37,813 nt of DNA from Acetoanaerobium noterae (GTDB taxonomy: Bacteria; Bacillota; Clostridia; Peptostreptococcales; Filifactoraceae), in NCBI RefSeq assembly GCF_900168025.1, contig NZ_FUYN01000011.1, positions 1 to 37,813 of the forward strand, written 5' to 3'. The notes under the pieces are model-generated. The model was not told the origin of the DNA. It was given only the letters and a program-made list of their open reading frames with translations, and ran no database searches. Position numbers and translations under genes: made by a program. This document shows positions 1-8,936 of the stretch, one piece after another (position 1 is the first letter of the stretch; every line of letters begins with the position of its first letter).

Positions 1-1
1 T

Positions 2-77
2 GGGCTCATAGCTCAGCTGGGAGAGCACCTGCCTTACAAGCAGGGGGTCACAGGTTCGAGCCCTGTTGAGCCCACCA
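2..77 (+). tRNA. tRNA-Val (TAC)
   Basis: Cloverleaf with a 7-bp acceptor stem (2-8 with 67-73), a GGTTCGAG-type T loop, anticodon TAC in the loop CTTACAA, and an encoded CCA at 75-77. First visible member of a seven-tRNA cluster that probably extends off the left edge. Confidence 0.96.
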
Positions 78-89
78 AACTTAATATGC

Positions 90-166
90 GGTCCGGTAGT
101 TCAGTTGGTTAGAATGCCAGCCTGTCACGCTGGAGGTCGAGGGTTCGAGCCCCTTCCGGATCGCCA
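90..166 (+). tRNA. tRNA-Asp (GTC)
   Basis: Acceptor stem 90-96 pairs with 156-162 with one G-T wobble. The anticodon is GTC in the loop CTGTCAC, the discriminator base is G, as usual for tRNA-Asp, and CCA is encoded at 164-166. Confidence 0.96.
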
Positions 167-206
167 ATTACATACATTGGAAAATAAGCAGTGATTTAGA
201 CATCAT

Positions 207-281
207 GCTGGCGTGGCTCAACGGTAGAGCAGCTGACTTGTAATCAGCAGGTTGTAGGTTCGATTCCTATCGCCAGCTCCA
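207..281 (+). tRNA. tRNA-Thr (TGT)
   Basis: Acceptor stem GCTGGCG (207-213) pairs with CGCCAGC (271-277). The anticodon is TGT in the loop CTTGTAA, and CCA is encoded. Confidence 0.96.
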
Positions 282-316
282 TAATTAATTTAATAAAGCA
301 TAGGTATAAAATCTAT

Positions 317-401
317 GGAGGGATTCCCGAGTGGCTAAAGGGGGCAGACTGTAAATCTGTTGGCAACGCCTTCGCTGGTTCGAATCCAGCTCCCTCCACC
401 A
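317..401 (+). tRNA. tRNA-Tyr (GTA)
   Basis: Class II tRNA of 85 bases with a long variable arm. Acceptor stem GGAGGGA (317-323) pairs with TCCCTCC. The anticodon is GTA in the loop CTGTAAA, and CCA is encoded. Confidence 0.96.
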
Positions 402-467
402 AAAAAAATATGTTTACAAATGCAAGATAAAGTTGTATAATAACTTTGTTGTCAAATCACCAAAGTC

Positions 468-542
468 GCGGAAGTGGCTCAGTGGTAGAGCATCGCCTTG
501 CCAAGGCGAGGGTCGCGGGTTCGAGTCCCGTCTTCCGCTCCA
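468..542 (+). tRNA. tRNA-Gly (GCC)
   Basis: Acceptor stem GCGGAAG (468-474) pairs with CTTCCGC. The anticodon is GCC in the loop TTGCCAA, and CCA is encoded. Short open reading frames overlapping this stretch on both strands are artefacts of the tRNA sequence. Confidence 0.96.
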
Positions 543-566
543 ATAAAAATTTAAAGTATTTAGCAT

Positions 567-640
567 GCGGGTGTAGCTCAGTGGTAGAGCCCCTGCCTTC
601 CAAGCAGATTGCGAGGGTTCGATTCCCTTCACCCGCTCCA
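567..640 (+). tRNA. tRNA-Gly (TCC)
   Basis: Acceptor stem GCGGGTG (567-573) pairs with CACCCGC. The anticodon is TCC in the loop CTTCCAA, and CCA is encoded. This is the second glycine isoacceptor in the cluster. Confidence 0.96.
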
Positions 641-674
641 ATTAAAACTCAATTTAAGACTTCAGCTTTGCACT

Positions 675-751
675 GCGTCTGTAGCTCAGTTGGATAGAGC
701 AGTGGCCTTCGAAGTCATGTGTCAGGGGTTCAAGTCCCTTCAGGCGCACCA
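675..751 (+). tRNA. tRNA-Arg (TCG)
   Basis: Acceptor stem 675-681 pairs with CAGGCGC, with one wobble pair. The anticodon is TCG in the loop CTTCGAA, and CCA is encoded. Last gene of the cluster, followed closely by a terminator. Confidence 0.95.
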
Positions 752-768
752 TTATAGTTCTAACAAAG

Positions 769-796
769 AGACCTAAAATTTATAGGTCTTTTTTTA
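769..796 (+). terminator. Intrinsic terminator of the tRNA cluster
   Basis: AGACCTA (769-775) pairs with TAGGTCT (783-789) and runs into a T tract, 18 bases after the last tRNA. Confidence 0.88.
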
Positions 797-902
797 ATTT
801 TTGAAAAAATCTTTACAGATTGGTTACTTCTCTTCTCTCAACTGATATAAATGATGTATACTATATATTGAAGTCGAATTTTGCCTTAAGGAGGCTATTA
901 AT

Positions 903-1718
903 TTGTGGGAATTAAAAGATATAGTATTTAATATAGGAATTTTTGATGTTATAGACATTGCAATAGTTGCATATGTTTTTTATAAACTCTATCAGCTTAT
1001 AAAGGAAACTAGGGCGGAGCAGCTAGTAAGAGGTATAGTAATTTTATTGCTTGCTACTAAAGCAAGTGAGATTATGCAGCTTCATGTTGTTAACTGGATA
1101 CTTAAAAATACAATGACAGTGGGAATGATAGCACTTCTAATAGTATTTCAGCCAGAGCTTAGAAGAGTGCTTGAATATCTAGGAAGAACAAAATTTATAA
1201 TTAAACCAGCTATTGAGGATACTGAAAAAGTAGATGTTGTCGTGGAAGAGGTAGTACAGTCAATGACATCACTTGCAAGACAAAAAATCGGAGCTCTTCT
1301 TGTTTTCGAAAGAGAAACTGGCATAAACGATATAATTCAAACGGGAACAATGATGGATGCTAAAGTTACTAGACAGCTTCTTATAAATATTTTTATACCA
1401 AACACTCCACTTCATGATGGCGCAGCAGTCATTAGAGGTGGAAAAATTATGGCAGCCGGTTGTTTTTTACCTCTTACAGAAAATAAATTTTTGAACAAAG
1501 AGCTTGGAACAAGACATAGAGCTGGACTTGGAATTAGTGAAAGATCAGATTGTATAGCGCTTATAGTCTCAGAAGAAACTGGATTTATATCACTAGCACA
1601 AAATGGTAAGTTATATAGAGATCTTTCTGAGGAGTCACTTAGAACCTTCCTTTTAAAAGGACTTAGAAAAGAAGAAGAGTCTAAAGGCTTTTTTAAGAAA
1701 GGCGGCATATTCAAATGA
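903..1718 (+). CDS. cdaA: Diadenylate cyclase CdaA
   Basis: Membrane-bound c-di-AMP synthase that condenses two ATP into cyclic di-AMP, the messenger controlling potassium/osmolyte transport and cell-wall balance in Firmicutes. The 271-residue length is usual. Hydrophobic segments near residues 10-30, 42-60 and 70-82 form the membrane anchor. The DisA_N catalytic domain (about 105-245) carries the DGA motif (172-174) and the RHR motif (204-206). The start is TTG at 903, placed by an AAGGAGG site at 888-894 with 8-base spacing. It overlaps the next gene, cdaR, by 4 bases (ATGA), so the two are translationally coupled. glmM, the usual third member of this operon, lies 10 kb downstream here. Confidence 0.96.
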   Translation: MWELKDIVFNIGIFDVIDIAIVAYVFYKLYQLIKETRAEQLVRGIVILLLATKASEIMQLHVVNWILKNTMTVGMIALLIVFQPELRRVLEYLGRTKFIIKPAIEDTEKVDVVVEEVVQSMTSLARQKIGALLVFERETGINDIIQTGTMMDAKVTRQLLINIFIPNTPLHDGAAVIRGGKIMAAGCFLPLTENKFLNKELGTRHRAGLGISERSDCIALIVSEETGFISLAQNGKLYRDLSEESLRTFLLKGLRKEEESKGFFKKGGIFK

Positions 1719-2917
1719 AGACATTATTAAACCAAAATTTTAAGATGAAAATATTTGCAGTAATCTTTGCTTTTTTTATGTGGATATATGTAATGGCAGA
1801 AGTTGACCCTATTATAATAAGAGATATTGATTCAGTACCTATTAATATTACAAATATGCAAGAACTGGAGCTGCTTGAGCTTACACCAGAGTATGGAACA
1901 GATTTGAACGTAAGGGTGAGTTTAAGAGGCAGAAGATCTATTTTAAATGCTCAAATAACAAGAGGAATTAAAGCAGAAGGATTGATAAACAATCCTAAAG
2001 AAGGCGAGAATATACTCGTAGTAGATTTAAAGGATGTTGATTCTAATGTGGAGTATACTTTATATCCGTCTGATAAGCAAATTAATTTAGAAAAGAAAAT
2101 GGTTATTCGAAAATCCGTATCGGTAGTGCAAACAGGAACCTTGCCTGAGGGCTATGAAATTAAGGAAATAAAATCAAATCCCGCTAGCATGTATATAGAA
2201 GGACCAAAAACATTGGTAGATTCTATAACTACATTAATGACTACTCTCGATGTTTCTAATTATGATAAGGACTTTAGCAAGAAGCTTCAGGTTATTCCTG
2301 TAGATAGGGACAATCAAGAAGTTAAAGGTGTAAGTATAAATCAAGATACTGTATTTGTTCATGCTATTGTTGTAAAGACTAAGACTGTCCCAATTGTACT
2401 AGATATCCCAAACAGTGAAAACGATGAACTTAAGCTAAGTGGATATACCATAGACCCACCTGAAGTTGTTATCAAAGGAAAAGCTAATATAATTGATTCA
2501 ATAAAAGAAATAAAAACTGAGAAGGTCGAGCTATCGCAGCTAGTAGAAAATCCTAACTTAAAAGTTAAACTCGTTCTGCCTACTGGGGTAGAGACACAGA
2601 CACCGGAGATAACTTTAAAGTCATCTATGGAAAAGGTAATTAGTAAAGAATTTAATATATCTAAAGAAAGAATCCAAATTTCTGGAAATGGCCAACTGCC
2701 AGATATTTCTGATAATCCGGATATAAGCGATTTTATTGCTGTGAAGATTACAACTACTGACAAAATTATGGATACAATATCGGAAAATGACATTAGAGTT
2801 TATATAAAAATGCAAGAATATCAAAATAATCCTGCAAGAGTACCTATTCATGTAGAGATTGATGAAGAGGTCGAAAGTATTGAAACAACACCGTTGTACT
2901 TGAATTTAGAAGGGTAG
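1715..2917 (+). CDS. cdaR: CdaA regulator CdaR (YbbR-domain protein)
   Basis: Extracytoplasmic regulator that binds the membrane cyclase CdaA and tunes c-di-AMP production. One N-terminal membrane anchor (about residues 10-29) is followed by tandem YbbR repeats. A clear repeat runs around 135-220, with the pattern V..G.LPEGY.I..I.S.P....EGP. Length is 400 residues. It starts inside the stop of cdaA and is followed at once by a strong hairpin. Codon use matches the neighbouring core genes. Confidence 0.93.
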   Translation: MKTLLNQNFKMKIFAVIFAFFMWIYVMAEVDPIIIRDIDSVPINITNMQELELLELTPEYGTDLNVRVSLRGRRSILNAQITRGIKAEGLINNPKEGENILVVDLKDVDSNVEYTLYPSDKQINLEKKMVIRKSVSVVQTGTLPEGYEIKEIKSNPASMYIEGPKTLVDSITTLMTTLDVSNYDKDFSKKLQVIPVDRDNQEVKGVSINQDTVFVHAIVVKTKTVPIVLDIPNSENDELKLSGYTIDPPEVVIKGKANIIDSIKEIKTEKVELSQLVENPNLKVKLVLPTGVETQTPEITLKSSMEKVISKEFNISKERIQISGNGQLPDISDNPDISDFIAVKITTTDKIMDTISENDIRVYIKMQEYQNNPARVPIHVEIDEEVESIETTPLYLNLEG

Positions 2918-2953
2918 TATCCATTGGATACTGCCCTTCTCTTGAATTTTTTT
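2908..2953 (+). terminator. Intrinsic terminator after cdaR
   Basis: A 15-bp stem, 2908-2922 with 2926-2940 (one G-T pair, 3-base loop), overlaps the last codons of cdaR. A T tract follows at 2947-2953 after a short gap. Confidence 0.82.
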
Positions 2954-2989
2954 CGATTTATGGATATCATAGAGATATATAATTGAAAG

Positions 2990-3024
2990 CTGTATCAAAA
3001 ATACAATCACAAAAAATTGTACAG
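2990..3024. promoter_or_regulatory. Nested inverted repeat before the buk operon
   Basis: GCTGTA (2990-2995) mirrors TACAGC near 3020-3025, and inside it TACAAT (3002-3007) mirrors ATTGTA (3016-3021). A TATAAT sequence follows at 3027-3032. The placement suggests an operator or leader structure for the fermentation operon. No known binding motif is recognised. Confidence 0.35.
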
Positions 3025-3055
3025 CATATAATTTAATAGAACTTGGAGGGGAAAT

Positions 3056-4135
3056 ATGAAGCTAATTTTAGTAATTAATCCTGGTTCCACATCTACTAAG
3101 GTGGCCCTGTTTAAAAGGACAGAAAACGTTATCCAGAATAATCTGACACATTCAGCTGAAGAAATAGCTAAGTTTGAAAGAGTATCTGATCAGCTAGAAA
3201 TGCGCCAAGCTTTAATTGAAGACTGGATGAAAGAAGAAGGATACCAACTTTCGGATTTAGAAGCGGTTGTAGGCAGAGGAGGTCTTCTAAGATCTATGCC
3301 TGGCGGTACATACGAAGTAACTTCAAAGATGAAAGAGGATTTGATTGCTGCTCAAAGAGGAGAGCATGCATCGAATTTAGGAGGATTAATTGCAGACAAA
3401 ATAGCTGAAAAAGCTGGAGTAAAAAGCTATATAGTTGACCCTGTAGCTGTTGATGAATTTGAAGATATAGCTAGAATTTCAGGAATACCTCAAATTGAGA
3501 GGATTTCTCTAGGACATGCACTAAATGTTAAGGCAGTGGGAAGAAGAGCTGCTAAAGAGCTAGGAAAAGGTTTAGACGAGGTAAATTTAATTGTAGCTCA
3601 CATAGGTGGAGGAATTTCAATTTGTCCACTTAGAAAAGGTAAAGCAATAGACTATAACAATGCCAATGAGATGGGTCCATTTTCACCAGAAAGAACTGGG
3701 GGACTTCCATGTGGTGATTTAGTAAAGCTGTGCTTCTCAGGAAAGTATACATTAGCTGAAATGAAGAAGAAAATAAGTGGTAAGGGAGGCCTTGTTGCTT
3801 ATCTTGGAACTAATGATGCACGAGAAGTACAAAAGCTGATAGATGCAGGAGATGAAAAGGCAAAGCTTATTTTTTCAGCGATGGCTTATCAGATAGCAAA
3901 AGAAATTGGCCAGATGGCTACAGTTCTAAAAGGCGAAGTTGATGCTATAGTTATGACTGGTGGAGTTTCTTACTCTGAGAATCTAACTAATCAAGTTAAA
4001 GAAATGGTTTCTTTTATAGCTCCATATATGGTTATTCCTGGAGAAGATGAAATGTTAGCACTAGCTGAAGGAACTGTAAGAGTTTTAAATGGTGAAGAAA
4101 AGGCTAAGATTTATGAAAATGAGGTGAAATTATAG
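3056..4135 (+). CDS. buk: Butyrate kinase paralog 1 (branched-chain fatty acid kinase)
   Basis: Phosphotransferase of the acetokinase (ASKHA) superfamily: acyl-phosphate + ADP to free acid + ATP. Length is 359 residues, as in the Buk family. The N-terminal phosphate-binding INPGSTSTK motif is at residues 6-14. Also present are GEHASNLGG, the VDPVAVDEF/ARISG block and GPFSPER-GGLP. Compared with its neighbour at 5077-6153 it is altered around residues 185-205: the usual VGAH is ICPL, and the NNALDGEG loop is one residue shorter (NNANEMG). The paralogs may therefore differ in acyl-chain preference. It has a good GGAGGGG ribosome site and directly abuts ptb. Confidence 0.88.
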   Translation: MKLILVINPGSTSTKVALFKRTENVIQNNLTHSAEEIAKFERVSDQLEMRQALIEDWMKEEGYQLSDLEAVVGRGGLLRSMPGGTYEVTSKMKEDLIAAQRGEHASNLGGLIADKIAEKAGVKSYIVDPVAVDEFEDIARISGIPQIERISLGHALNVKAVGRRAAKELGKGLDEVNLIVAHIGGGISICPLRKGKAIDYNNANEMGPFSPERTGGLPCGDLVKLCFSGKYTLAEMKKKISGKGGLVAYLGTNDAREVQKLIDAGDEKAKLIFSAMAYQIAKEIGQMATVLKGEVDAIVMTGGVSYSENLTNQVKEMVSFIAPYMVIPGEDEMLALAEGTVRVLNGEEKAKIYENEVKL

Positions 4136-5041
4136 ATGAAAAATTTTAATGAAATTATAGCATTTGCTAAAGAAAGAGGTCCAAAAACTATTTCAGTAGC
4201 CTGTGCTCAAGATAAAGAAGTACTTTTAGCAGTTGAAGCTGCAAGAAAAGAAGGTATAGCAAAAGCTATATTAGTAGGGGATGAAGTTAAAATAGCTGAA
4301 ATAGCTGAGGAGTTAAATATTGCTCTATCAGATTATGAAGTTATAAATGAAGCTGATCTTACTAATGCCTGTCTAAAAGCTGTAGAGCTAGTTTCTACTG
4401 GGGTAGCAGATATAGTTATGAAAGGTCTAGTTGACACATCTATTATTCTAAAGGCTGTGCTTAATAAAGAGATAGGACTTAGAACTGGGCTTCCACTTAG
4501 CCACGTTGCTGTATTTAAAATAGATGGATATGAAAGATTATTCTTTGTTACAGATGCGGCTATGACACTGAGCCCAGATTTAATGACAAAGAAGCAAATT
4601 CTTGAAAATGCTGTTTCATTAGCTCATGCCCTAGATATTGAAGAACCAAAGGTTGCAGTACTTTGCGCTAAGGAAAAAACAGATGAAAAGATGCCATGTA
4701 CAATAGATGCATTTAAGTTAGAAGAAATGCAAAAAAACGGAGAAATAAAAGGTTGCTTAGTTGGAGGACCATTTGCACTTGATAATGCAGTATCTGAAGA
4801 AGCTGCAAAGCATAAAGGAATGACTCATCCAATTGGAGGAAAGGCTGATATTCTTTTAGTTCCAAATATAGAATCAGGAAATATTTTATATAAATCACTA
4901 GTATTCTTTGCAAAAGGTGAAAACGCAGGACTAATTGTGGGAGCAAAAGCACCTATTGTATTAACTTCAAGAGCTGACAGCGATATTACTAAGCTAAATT
5001 CTATTGCCCTTGCTGTACTTGCAGCTAGCAAGCAAAACTAA
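4136..5041 (+). CDS. ptb: Phosphate butyryltransferase
   Basis: Converts an acyl-CoA (butyryl-, isobutyryl- or isovaleryl-CoA) plus phosphate to the acyl-phosphate used by butyrate kinase. Its 301 residues form a PTA/PTB-family domain, with conserved stretches such as VMKGLVDTS (about 98-106), FFVTDAAM (about 136-143) and the C-terminal VLTSRAD segment. It starts one base after the stop codon of buk copy 1 and sits between two buk genes. With the 2-oxoacid oxidoreductase downstream, branched-chain acyl-CoA is the likeliest substrate. That substrate assignment is inference. Confidence 0.93.
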   Translation: MKNFNEIIAFAKERGPKTISVACAQDKEVLLAVEAARKEGIAKAILVGDEVKIAEIAEELNIALSDYEVINEADLTNACLKAVELVSTGVADIVMKGLVDTSIILKAVLNKEIGLRTGLPLSHVAVFKIDGYERLFFVTDAAMTLSPDLMTKKQILENAVSLAHALDIEEPKVAVLCAKEKTDEKMPCTIDAFKLEEMQKNGEIKGCLVGGPFALDNAVSEEAAKHKGMTHPIGGKADILLVPNIESGNILYKSLVFFAKGENAGLIVGAKAPIVLTSRADSDITKLNSIALAVLAASKQN

Positions 5042-5076
5042 TTTTAGAAATATAAAATAAAACTTTGGAGGGAACT

Positions 5077-6153
5077 ATGAGCACTTATAAAATATTAGCT
5101 ATTAATCCAGGATCTACATCAACAAAGATTGCTGTATATGAAAATGAAACACAAATAATGGAAAAAACTCTAAGACATTCTACAGAAGAAATCAATAAAT
5201 ACGAGAAAATATTTGATCAATTTGAATTTAGAAAAAACGTTATAGTAGACGCAGTTAGTGAAGCTGGAATTGCTATTGAAGAGCTAGATGCAGTAGTAGG
5301 AAGAGGAGGACTTTTAAAGCCAATCAAAGGCGGAACCTATGAGGTATCTGACGAACTAATTGCTGGACTAAAAGAGCCATATCTTGGAGAGCATGCTTCG
5401 AATTTAGGCGGAATCATCGCTAAAGAAATTGCTGATGCAGCACTTGCTCCTTCATTTATAGTTGACCCAGTAGTAGTTGATGAAATGAATGATGTAGCTA
5501 GAATTTCAGGTATGCCAGAAATTCCTAGATTTTCAATATTCCATGCACTAAATCAAAAAGCTACAGCTAGAAGATTTGCTAATGAAATTGGAAAATCATA
5601 TGAAGACATAAATGTAATCGTAGCTCATATGGGCGGGGGAGTATCTGTAGGAGCTCATGAAAAAGGAAGAGTTATAGATGTAAATAATGCTCTAGACGGA
5701 GAAGGACCATTTTCACCAGAAAGAGCTGGAGGACTTCCGGTTGGAGATTTAGCTAAGCTATGCTTTAGCGGAAAATATACACATGCACAAATCAAGAAGC
5801 TATTAAAAGGCGAAGGCGGAATAGTAGCTTATCTTGGAACAAATGATGCTAGAGATGTTGAAAAGATGATAGCTGAGGGCGATGAAAAGGCTAAGCTTAT
5901 CTATGAAGCTATGGCTTACCAAGTGGCAAAGGAAATAGGTTCATGCGCTACTGTACTTAAAGGTAAGGTAGATGCAATCATCCTTACTGGAGGAATTGCA
6001 TATTCTGAAATGATAACTACATGGATTAAGGAAAGAGTATCATTTATAGCTGATGTAAAAATATATGCTGGTGAGGATGAAATGTCAGCTCTAGCTCAAG
6101 GAGCACTTCGTGTTCTTCGTGAGGAAGAGAAACCACAAAGATATGAGGCTTAA
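5077..6153 (+). CDS. buk: Butyrate kinase paralog 2
   Basis: Second acyl kinase of the operon, 358 residues, with the full canonical motifs: INPGSTSTK near the N-terminus, [23 protein letters not shown] and ILTGGIAYS. The reading frame stays open upstream to a TTG at 5065, but that TTG lies inside the ribosome site TTGGAGGG, so ATG 5077 is the start. This canonical copy is probably the main butyrate/isobutyrate kinase of the pathway. Confidence 0.94.
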   Translation: MSTYKILAINPGSTSTKIAVYENETQIMEKTLRHSTEEINKYEKIFDQFEFRKNVIVDAVSEAGIAIEELDAVVGRGGLLKPIKGGTYEVSDELIAGLKEPYLGEHASNLGGIIAKEIADAALAPSFIVDPVVVDEMNDVARISGMPEIPRFSIFHALNQKATARRFANEIGKSYEDINVIVAHMGGGVSVGAHEKGRVIDVNNALDGEGPFSPERAGGLPVGDLAKLCFSGKYTHAQIKKLLKGEGGIVAYLGTNDARDVEKMIAEGDEKAKLIYEAMAYQVAKEIGSCATVLKGKVDAIILTGGIAYSEMITTWIKERVSFIADVKIYAGEDEMSALAQGALRVLREEEKPQRYEA

Positions 6154-6155
6154 AT

Positions 6156-6833
6156 ATGTTTATTAACGATAAAAGAATTAGAATTATCATAGGACACTAT
6201 GGCAGTGGCAAAACTGAGTTTTCAGTGAATTATGCTATGAAGCTAAAGCAAGCTACTGCTAGTAAAGTTGCTATAGCTGACCTTGATATAGTAAATGTTT
6301 ATTTTAGATCTAGAGAAAAGCAGGTTATGCTTGAAGAGCAAGGCATAAAAGTAATTGCCAGCTCTATAGCAGGAAATGCTCTTGATTTACCTGCTGTGGC
6401 TGCTGATATAATAACGCCTTTAGAGGACAAATCCTATGAATACGTAATAGATGTAGGAGGAGACTCTGTAGGAGCAAGAGTGCTTGGCAGATTCAAAAAT
6501 TACATTGAAGATGGCGACTATGACATGTTCATGGTTGTAAATGCAAATAGAGAGCAGACCATGGATTTAGAAGGAATCAAAAGGCACAAGGAAACTATAG
6601 AGGCAACAAGTAGGCTCAAAGTGACAGGTTTTATAAACAACACTCATCTTATAAGAGAAACAACTCTAGAAGATGTACTTAAAGGGGACAAGCTTTTAAA
6701 AGAAGCATCCAAAGAACTTGGCATTCCTATCCGCTACGTTTCTGCTATGTCACATATAGCTAGTCAAATACCAGATGAGGTTTCAGGCGAAATCCTAGCA
6801 CTGGATTTGATTATGAGAGATCAGTGGATGTAA
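6156..6833 (+). CDS. P-loop ATPase of the MinD/ParA-like class, oxidoreductase-associated
   Basis: A 225-residue nucleotide-binding protein. Walker A is GHYGSGKT at residues 13-20, followed by a DLD motif (IADLDIVNVYF) and a DVGGD segment consistent with Walker B. It starts 3 bases after the buk stop with a GAGG site, so it is cotranscribed with the fermentation genes. Its role is unknown. Position suggests a helper in assembly or regulation of the adjacent ferredoxin oxidoreductase, perhaps cofactor or Fe-S insertion as for other SIMIBI ATPases. That is inference. Confidence 0.75.
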   Translation: MFINDKRIRIIIGHYGSGKTEFSVNYAMKLKQATASKVAIADLDIVNVYFRSREKQVMLEEQGIKVIASSIAGNALDLPAVAADIITPLEDKSYEYVIDVGGDSVGARVLGRFKNYIEDGDYDMFMVVNANREQTMDLEGIKRHKETIEATSRLKVTGFINNTHLIRETTLEDVLKGDKLLKEASKELGIPIRYVSAMSHIASQIPDEVSGEILALDLIMRDQWM

Positions 6834-6894
6834 AGCATTATAGTATTAATATAATTTCTGCCTAGCAGAACAACGCTTAAAGGAGGATATATAA

Positions 6895-7113
6895 ATGGCT
6901 AAAGGTAAGGTGTATTTTGATCAAGATCGCTGTAAAGGTTGCGAGCTTTGTACTACAGCATGCCCGGTAAAAATAGTAGTTATGGACAAAACACAAATCA
7001 ACATAAAAGGGTACCATCCAGCAACTGTACTAGAGATGGATAAATGTATAGGATGTGCTAACTGTGCAACTATGTGTCCGGATTATGTAATTACTGTAGA
7101 GAGAGAACAATAA
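6895..7113 (+). CDS. 2-oxoacid:ferredoxin oxidoreductase delta subunit (2[4Fe-4S])
   Basis: A 72-residue ferredoxin-like electron-transfer subunit with two CxxCxxCxxxCP motifs, beginning at CKGCELCTTACP and CIGCANCATMCP. It passes electrons from the TPP site of the oxidoreductase to ferredoxin. AGGAGG lies just upstream. A small 6-bp hairpin (6856-6870) in the 61-base gap before it has no T tract, so the operon probably continues through. Confidence 0.93.
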   Translation: MAKGKVYFDQDRCKGCELCTTACPVKIVVMDKTQINIKGYHPATVLEMDKCIGCANCATMCPDYVITVEREQ

Positions 7114-7130
7114 AAAGGAGGATACTATAA

Positions 7131-8186
7131 ATGGCTAAAGTACTTATGAAGGGTAATGAAGCAGTAGCAAAGGCAGCTATCGAGGCTGGATGTAAATACT
7201 TCTTCGGATATCCTATTACACCACAAAATGAGATTCCAGAGTATATGGCTAGAGAGATGCCAAAGGTTGGAGGAGTTTTTCTACAAGCAGAGTCAGAAGT
7301 TGCAGCTATAAATATGGTTTATGGGGCAGCAGGAGCAGGAGCTAGAGTTATGACTTCTTCTTCATCTCCAGGAATTGCCTTAAAACAAGAAGGTATATCA
7401 TACATAGCAGGTGCAGAGCTTCCAGCAGTAATAGTAAACATGATGAGAGGGGGCCCTGGACTAGGAGGAATCCAACCATCACAGGCTGACTATTTCATGT
7501 CGACTCGTGGAGGCGGAAATGGTGACTACAGACATATAGTATATGCTCCAGCAACTATTCAAGAAGCTGTAGATATGACTATGGAAGCATTTGAAGTAGC
7601 TGACTACTACAGAATGCCAGTAATGGTAGTAGGAGACGGTATGATAGGACAGATGATGGAGCCAGTTGAGTTTAATCCTCCAGCAAAAAGAGAGCTTCAG
7701 GAAAAAACTTGGGCATCTGTTGGAACTAAGGGCTTAAGAAAGCCTAACGTAATCAACTCACTTTATCTTGAAGCTCAAGAGCTAGAAGATCACAACATTC
7801 GCCTTGAGAAGAAATATGAAGAAATTATAGAAAAAGAAGCTAGATGGGAAAACTACAAAATTGAAGATGCTGATATTATCCTTGTAGCTTATGGAACAAC
7901 TGCTCGTATTGCGAAAAATGCAGCTGAAGACCTTAGAAAAGAAGGAATCAAAGCTGGAGTAATTCGTCCTATGACATTATGGCCATTCCCTAATAAAGCA
8001 TTCGAAAACTTAAATTGTAAAGCTCTTCTAACTGTAGAGATGTCAATGGGACAAATGATAGAAGACGTAAAAACTGCTGTAGAATTCAAACATCCAGTAC
8101 ACTTTGTAGGAAGAGTTGGAGGAATGATTCCAGAGCCTGTGATGATAGTTGATAAAGCAAGAGAGATTATGGGAGGTGTAAGATAA
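7131..8186 (+). CDS. vorB: 2-oxoacid:ferredoxin oxidoreductase alpha subunit, VorB type
   Basis: Pyrimidine-binding half of the TPP site plus domain II of the pyruvate-ferredoxin-oxidoreductase superfamily, 351 residues. Seen: the [13 protein letters not shown] substrate/TPP motif (about 25-37), the QAESE segment with its conserved glutamate, and RGGPGLGG. Length and gene order fit 3-methyl-2-oxobutanoate (branched-chain) or 2-oxoglutarate oxidoreductases. The adjacent ptb-buk genes favour the branched-chain substrate. The stop overlaps the next start (8186). Confidence 0.88.
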   Translation: MAKVLMKGNEAVAKAAIEAGCKYFFGYPITPQNEIPEYMAREMPKVGGVFLQAESEVAAINMVYGAAGAGARVMTSSSSPGIALKQEGISYIAGAELPAVIVNMMRGGPGLGGIQPSQADYFMSTRGGGNGDYRHIVYAPATIQEAVDMTMEAFEVADYYRMPVMVVGDGMIGQMMEPVEFNPPAKRELQEKTWASVGTKGLRKPNVINSLYLEAQELEDHNIRLEKKYEEIIEKEARWENYKIEDADIILVAYGTTARIAKNAAEDLRKEGIKAGVIRPMTLWPFPNKAFENLNCKALLTVEMSMGQMIEDVKTAVEFKHPVHFVGRVGGMIPEPVMIVDKAREIMGGVR

Positions 8187-8935
8187 TGGCAGTTGTTTTC
8201 AAAAAGACTCAGGGACTTACTGATGTACAAACACATTACTGTCCAGGCTGTACACACGGTATTATCCATAGATTAGTTGGAGAAGTATTAGAAGAGCTAG
8301 GAGTACTTGGCGATTCTATAGGTGTTGCACCAGTTGGATGTTCAGTACTTGCTTATAAATATTTTAACTGTGATATGCAAGAGGCAGCTCACGGTAGAGC
8401 ACCAGCATGTGCTACAGGTATCAAAAGAGTTCATCCTGATAAAGTAGTATTTACTTATCAAGGAGACGGAGACCTTGCTTCTATAGGTATGGCTGAAATA
8501 GTTCATGCTGCAGCTAGAGGAGAAAAAATAACTACAATATTTGTAAACAACGCAATCTACGGTATGACTGGTGGACAAATGGCTCCAACTACACTAGTTG
8601 GTCAAAAAGCTACAACATCACCTTACGGAAGAGATGCAGCTCTTGTAGGTTTCCCTATTAGAGTATCAGAAATGCTTTCAACTCTTGACGGAGCTGTATA
8701 TGTAGAAAGAGTTACAGTAAATACTGCTGCAAATGTTCGTAAAGCTAAAGCAGCTATCAAAAAAGCTTTCCAAGCTCAAATTAATGGAGAAGGATTTACT
8801 ATGGTAGAGGTACTTTCTACTTGTCCTACAAACTGGGGACTACATCCAGTTGAAGCATTAAAATGGCTAGAAGATAACATGATTCCATACTATCCTCTAG
8901 GAAACTTTAAAAATGTAGATGGGGAGGCGAAATAG
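8186..8935 (+). CDS. 2-oxoacid:ferredoxin oxidoreductase beta subunit (TPP-binding)
   Basis: A 249-residue TPP pyrophosphate-binding subunit. It has the GDGD...NN cofactor/Mg motif (GDGDLASIG followed by [13 protein letters not shown]) and a CPGCTHG segment near residue 19. It joins the alpha subunit to form the catalytic centre that decarboxylates the 2-oxoacid and makes acyl-CoA. Coupled to the preceding gene by overlap. Confidence 0.92.
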   Translation: MAVVFKKTQGLTDVQTHYCPGCTHGIIHRLVGEVLEELGVLGDSIGVAPVGCSVLAYKYFNCDMQEAAHGRAPACATGIKRVHPDKVVFTYQGDGDLASIGMAEIVHAAARGEKITTIFVNNAIYGMTGGQMAPTTLVGQKATTSPYGRDAALVGFPIRVSEMLSTLDGAVYVERVTVNTAANVRKAKAAIKKAFQAQINGEGFTMVEVLSTCPTNWGLHPVEALKWLEDNMIPYYPLGNFKNVDGEAK

Positions 8936-8936
8936 T

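Noticed and set aside
414-697. Open reading frames on both strands across the tRNA-Gly and tRNA-Arg region
   Set aside because: They are translations of tRNA genes and spacers, without ribosome sites.
1412-2851. Antisense open reading frames over cdaA and cdaR
   Set aside because: Shadow frames of well-supported genes with no ribosome sites.
6856-6870. TTCTGC/GCAGAA hairpin between the ATPase and ferredoxin genes as an operon break
   Set aside because: Only 6 bp and no T tract; the following genes clearly belong to the same pathway.
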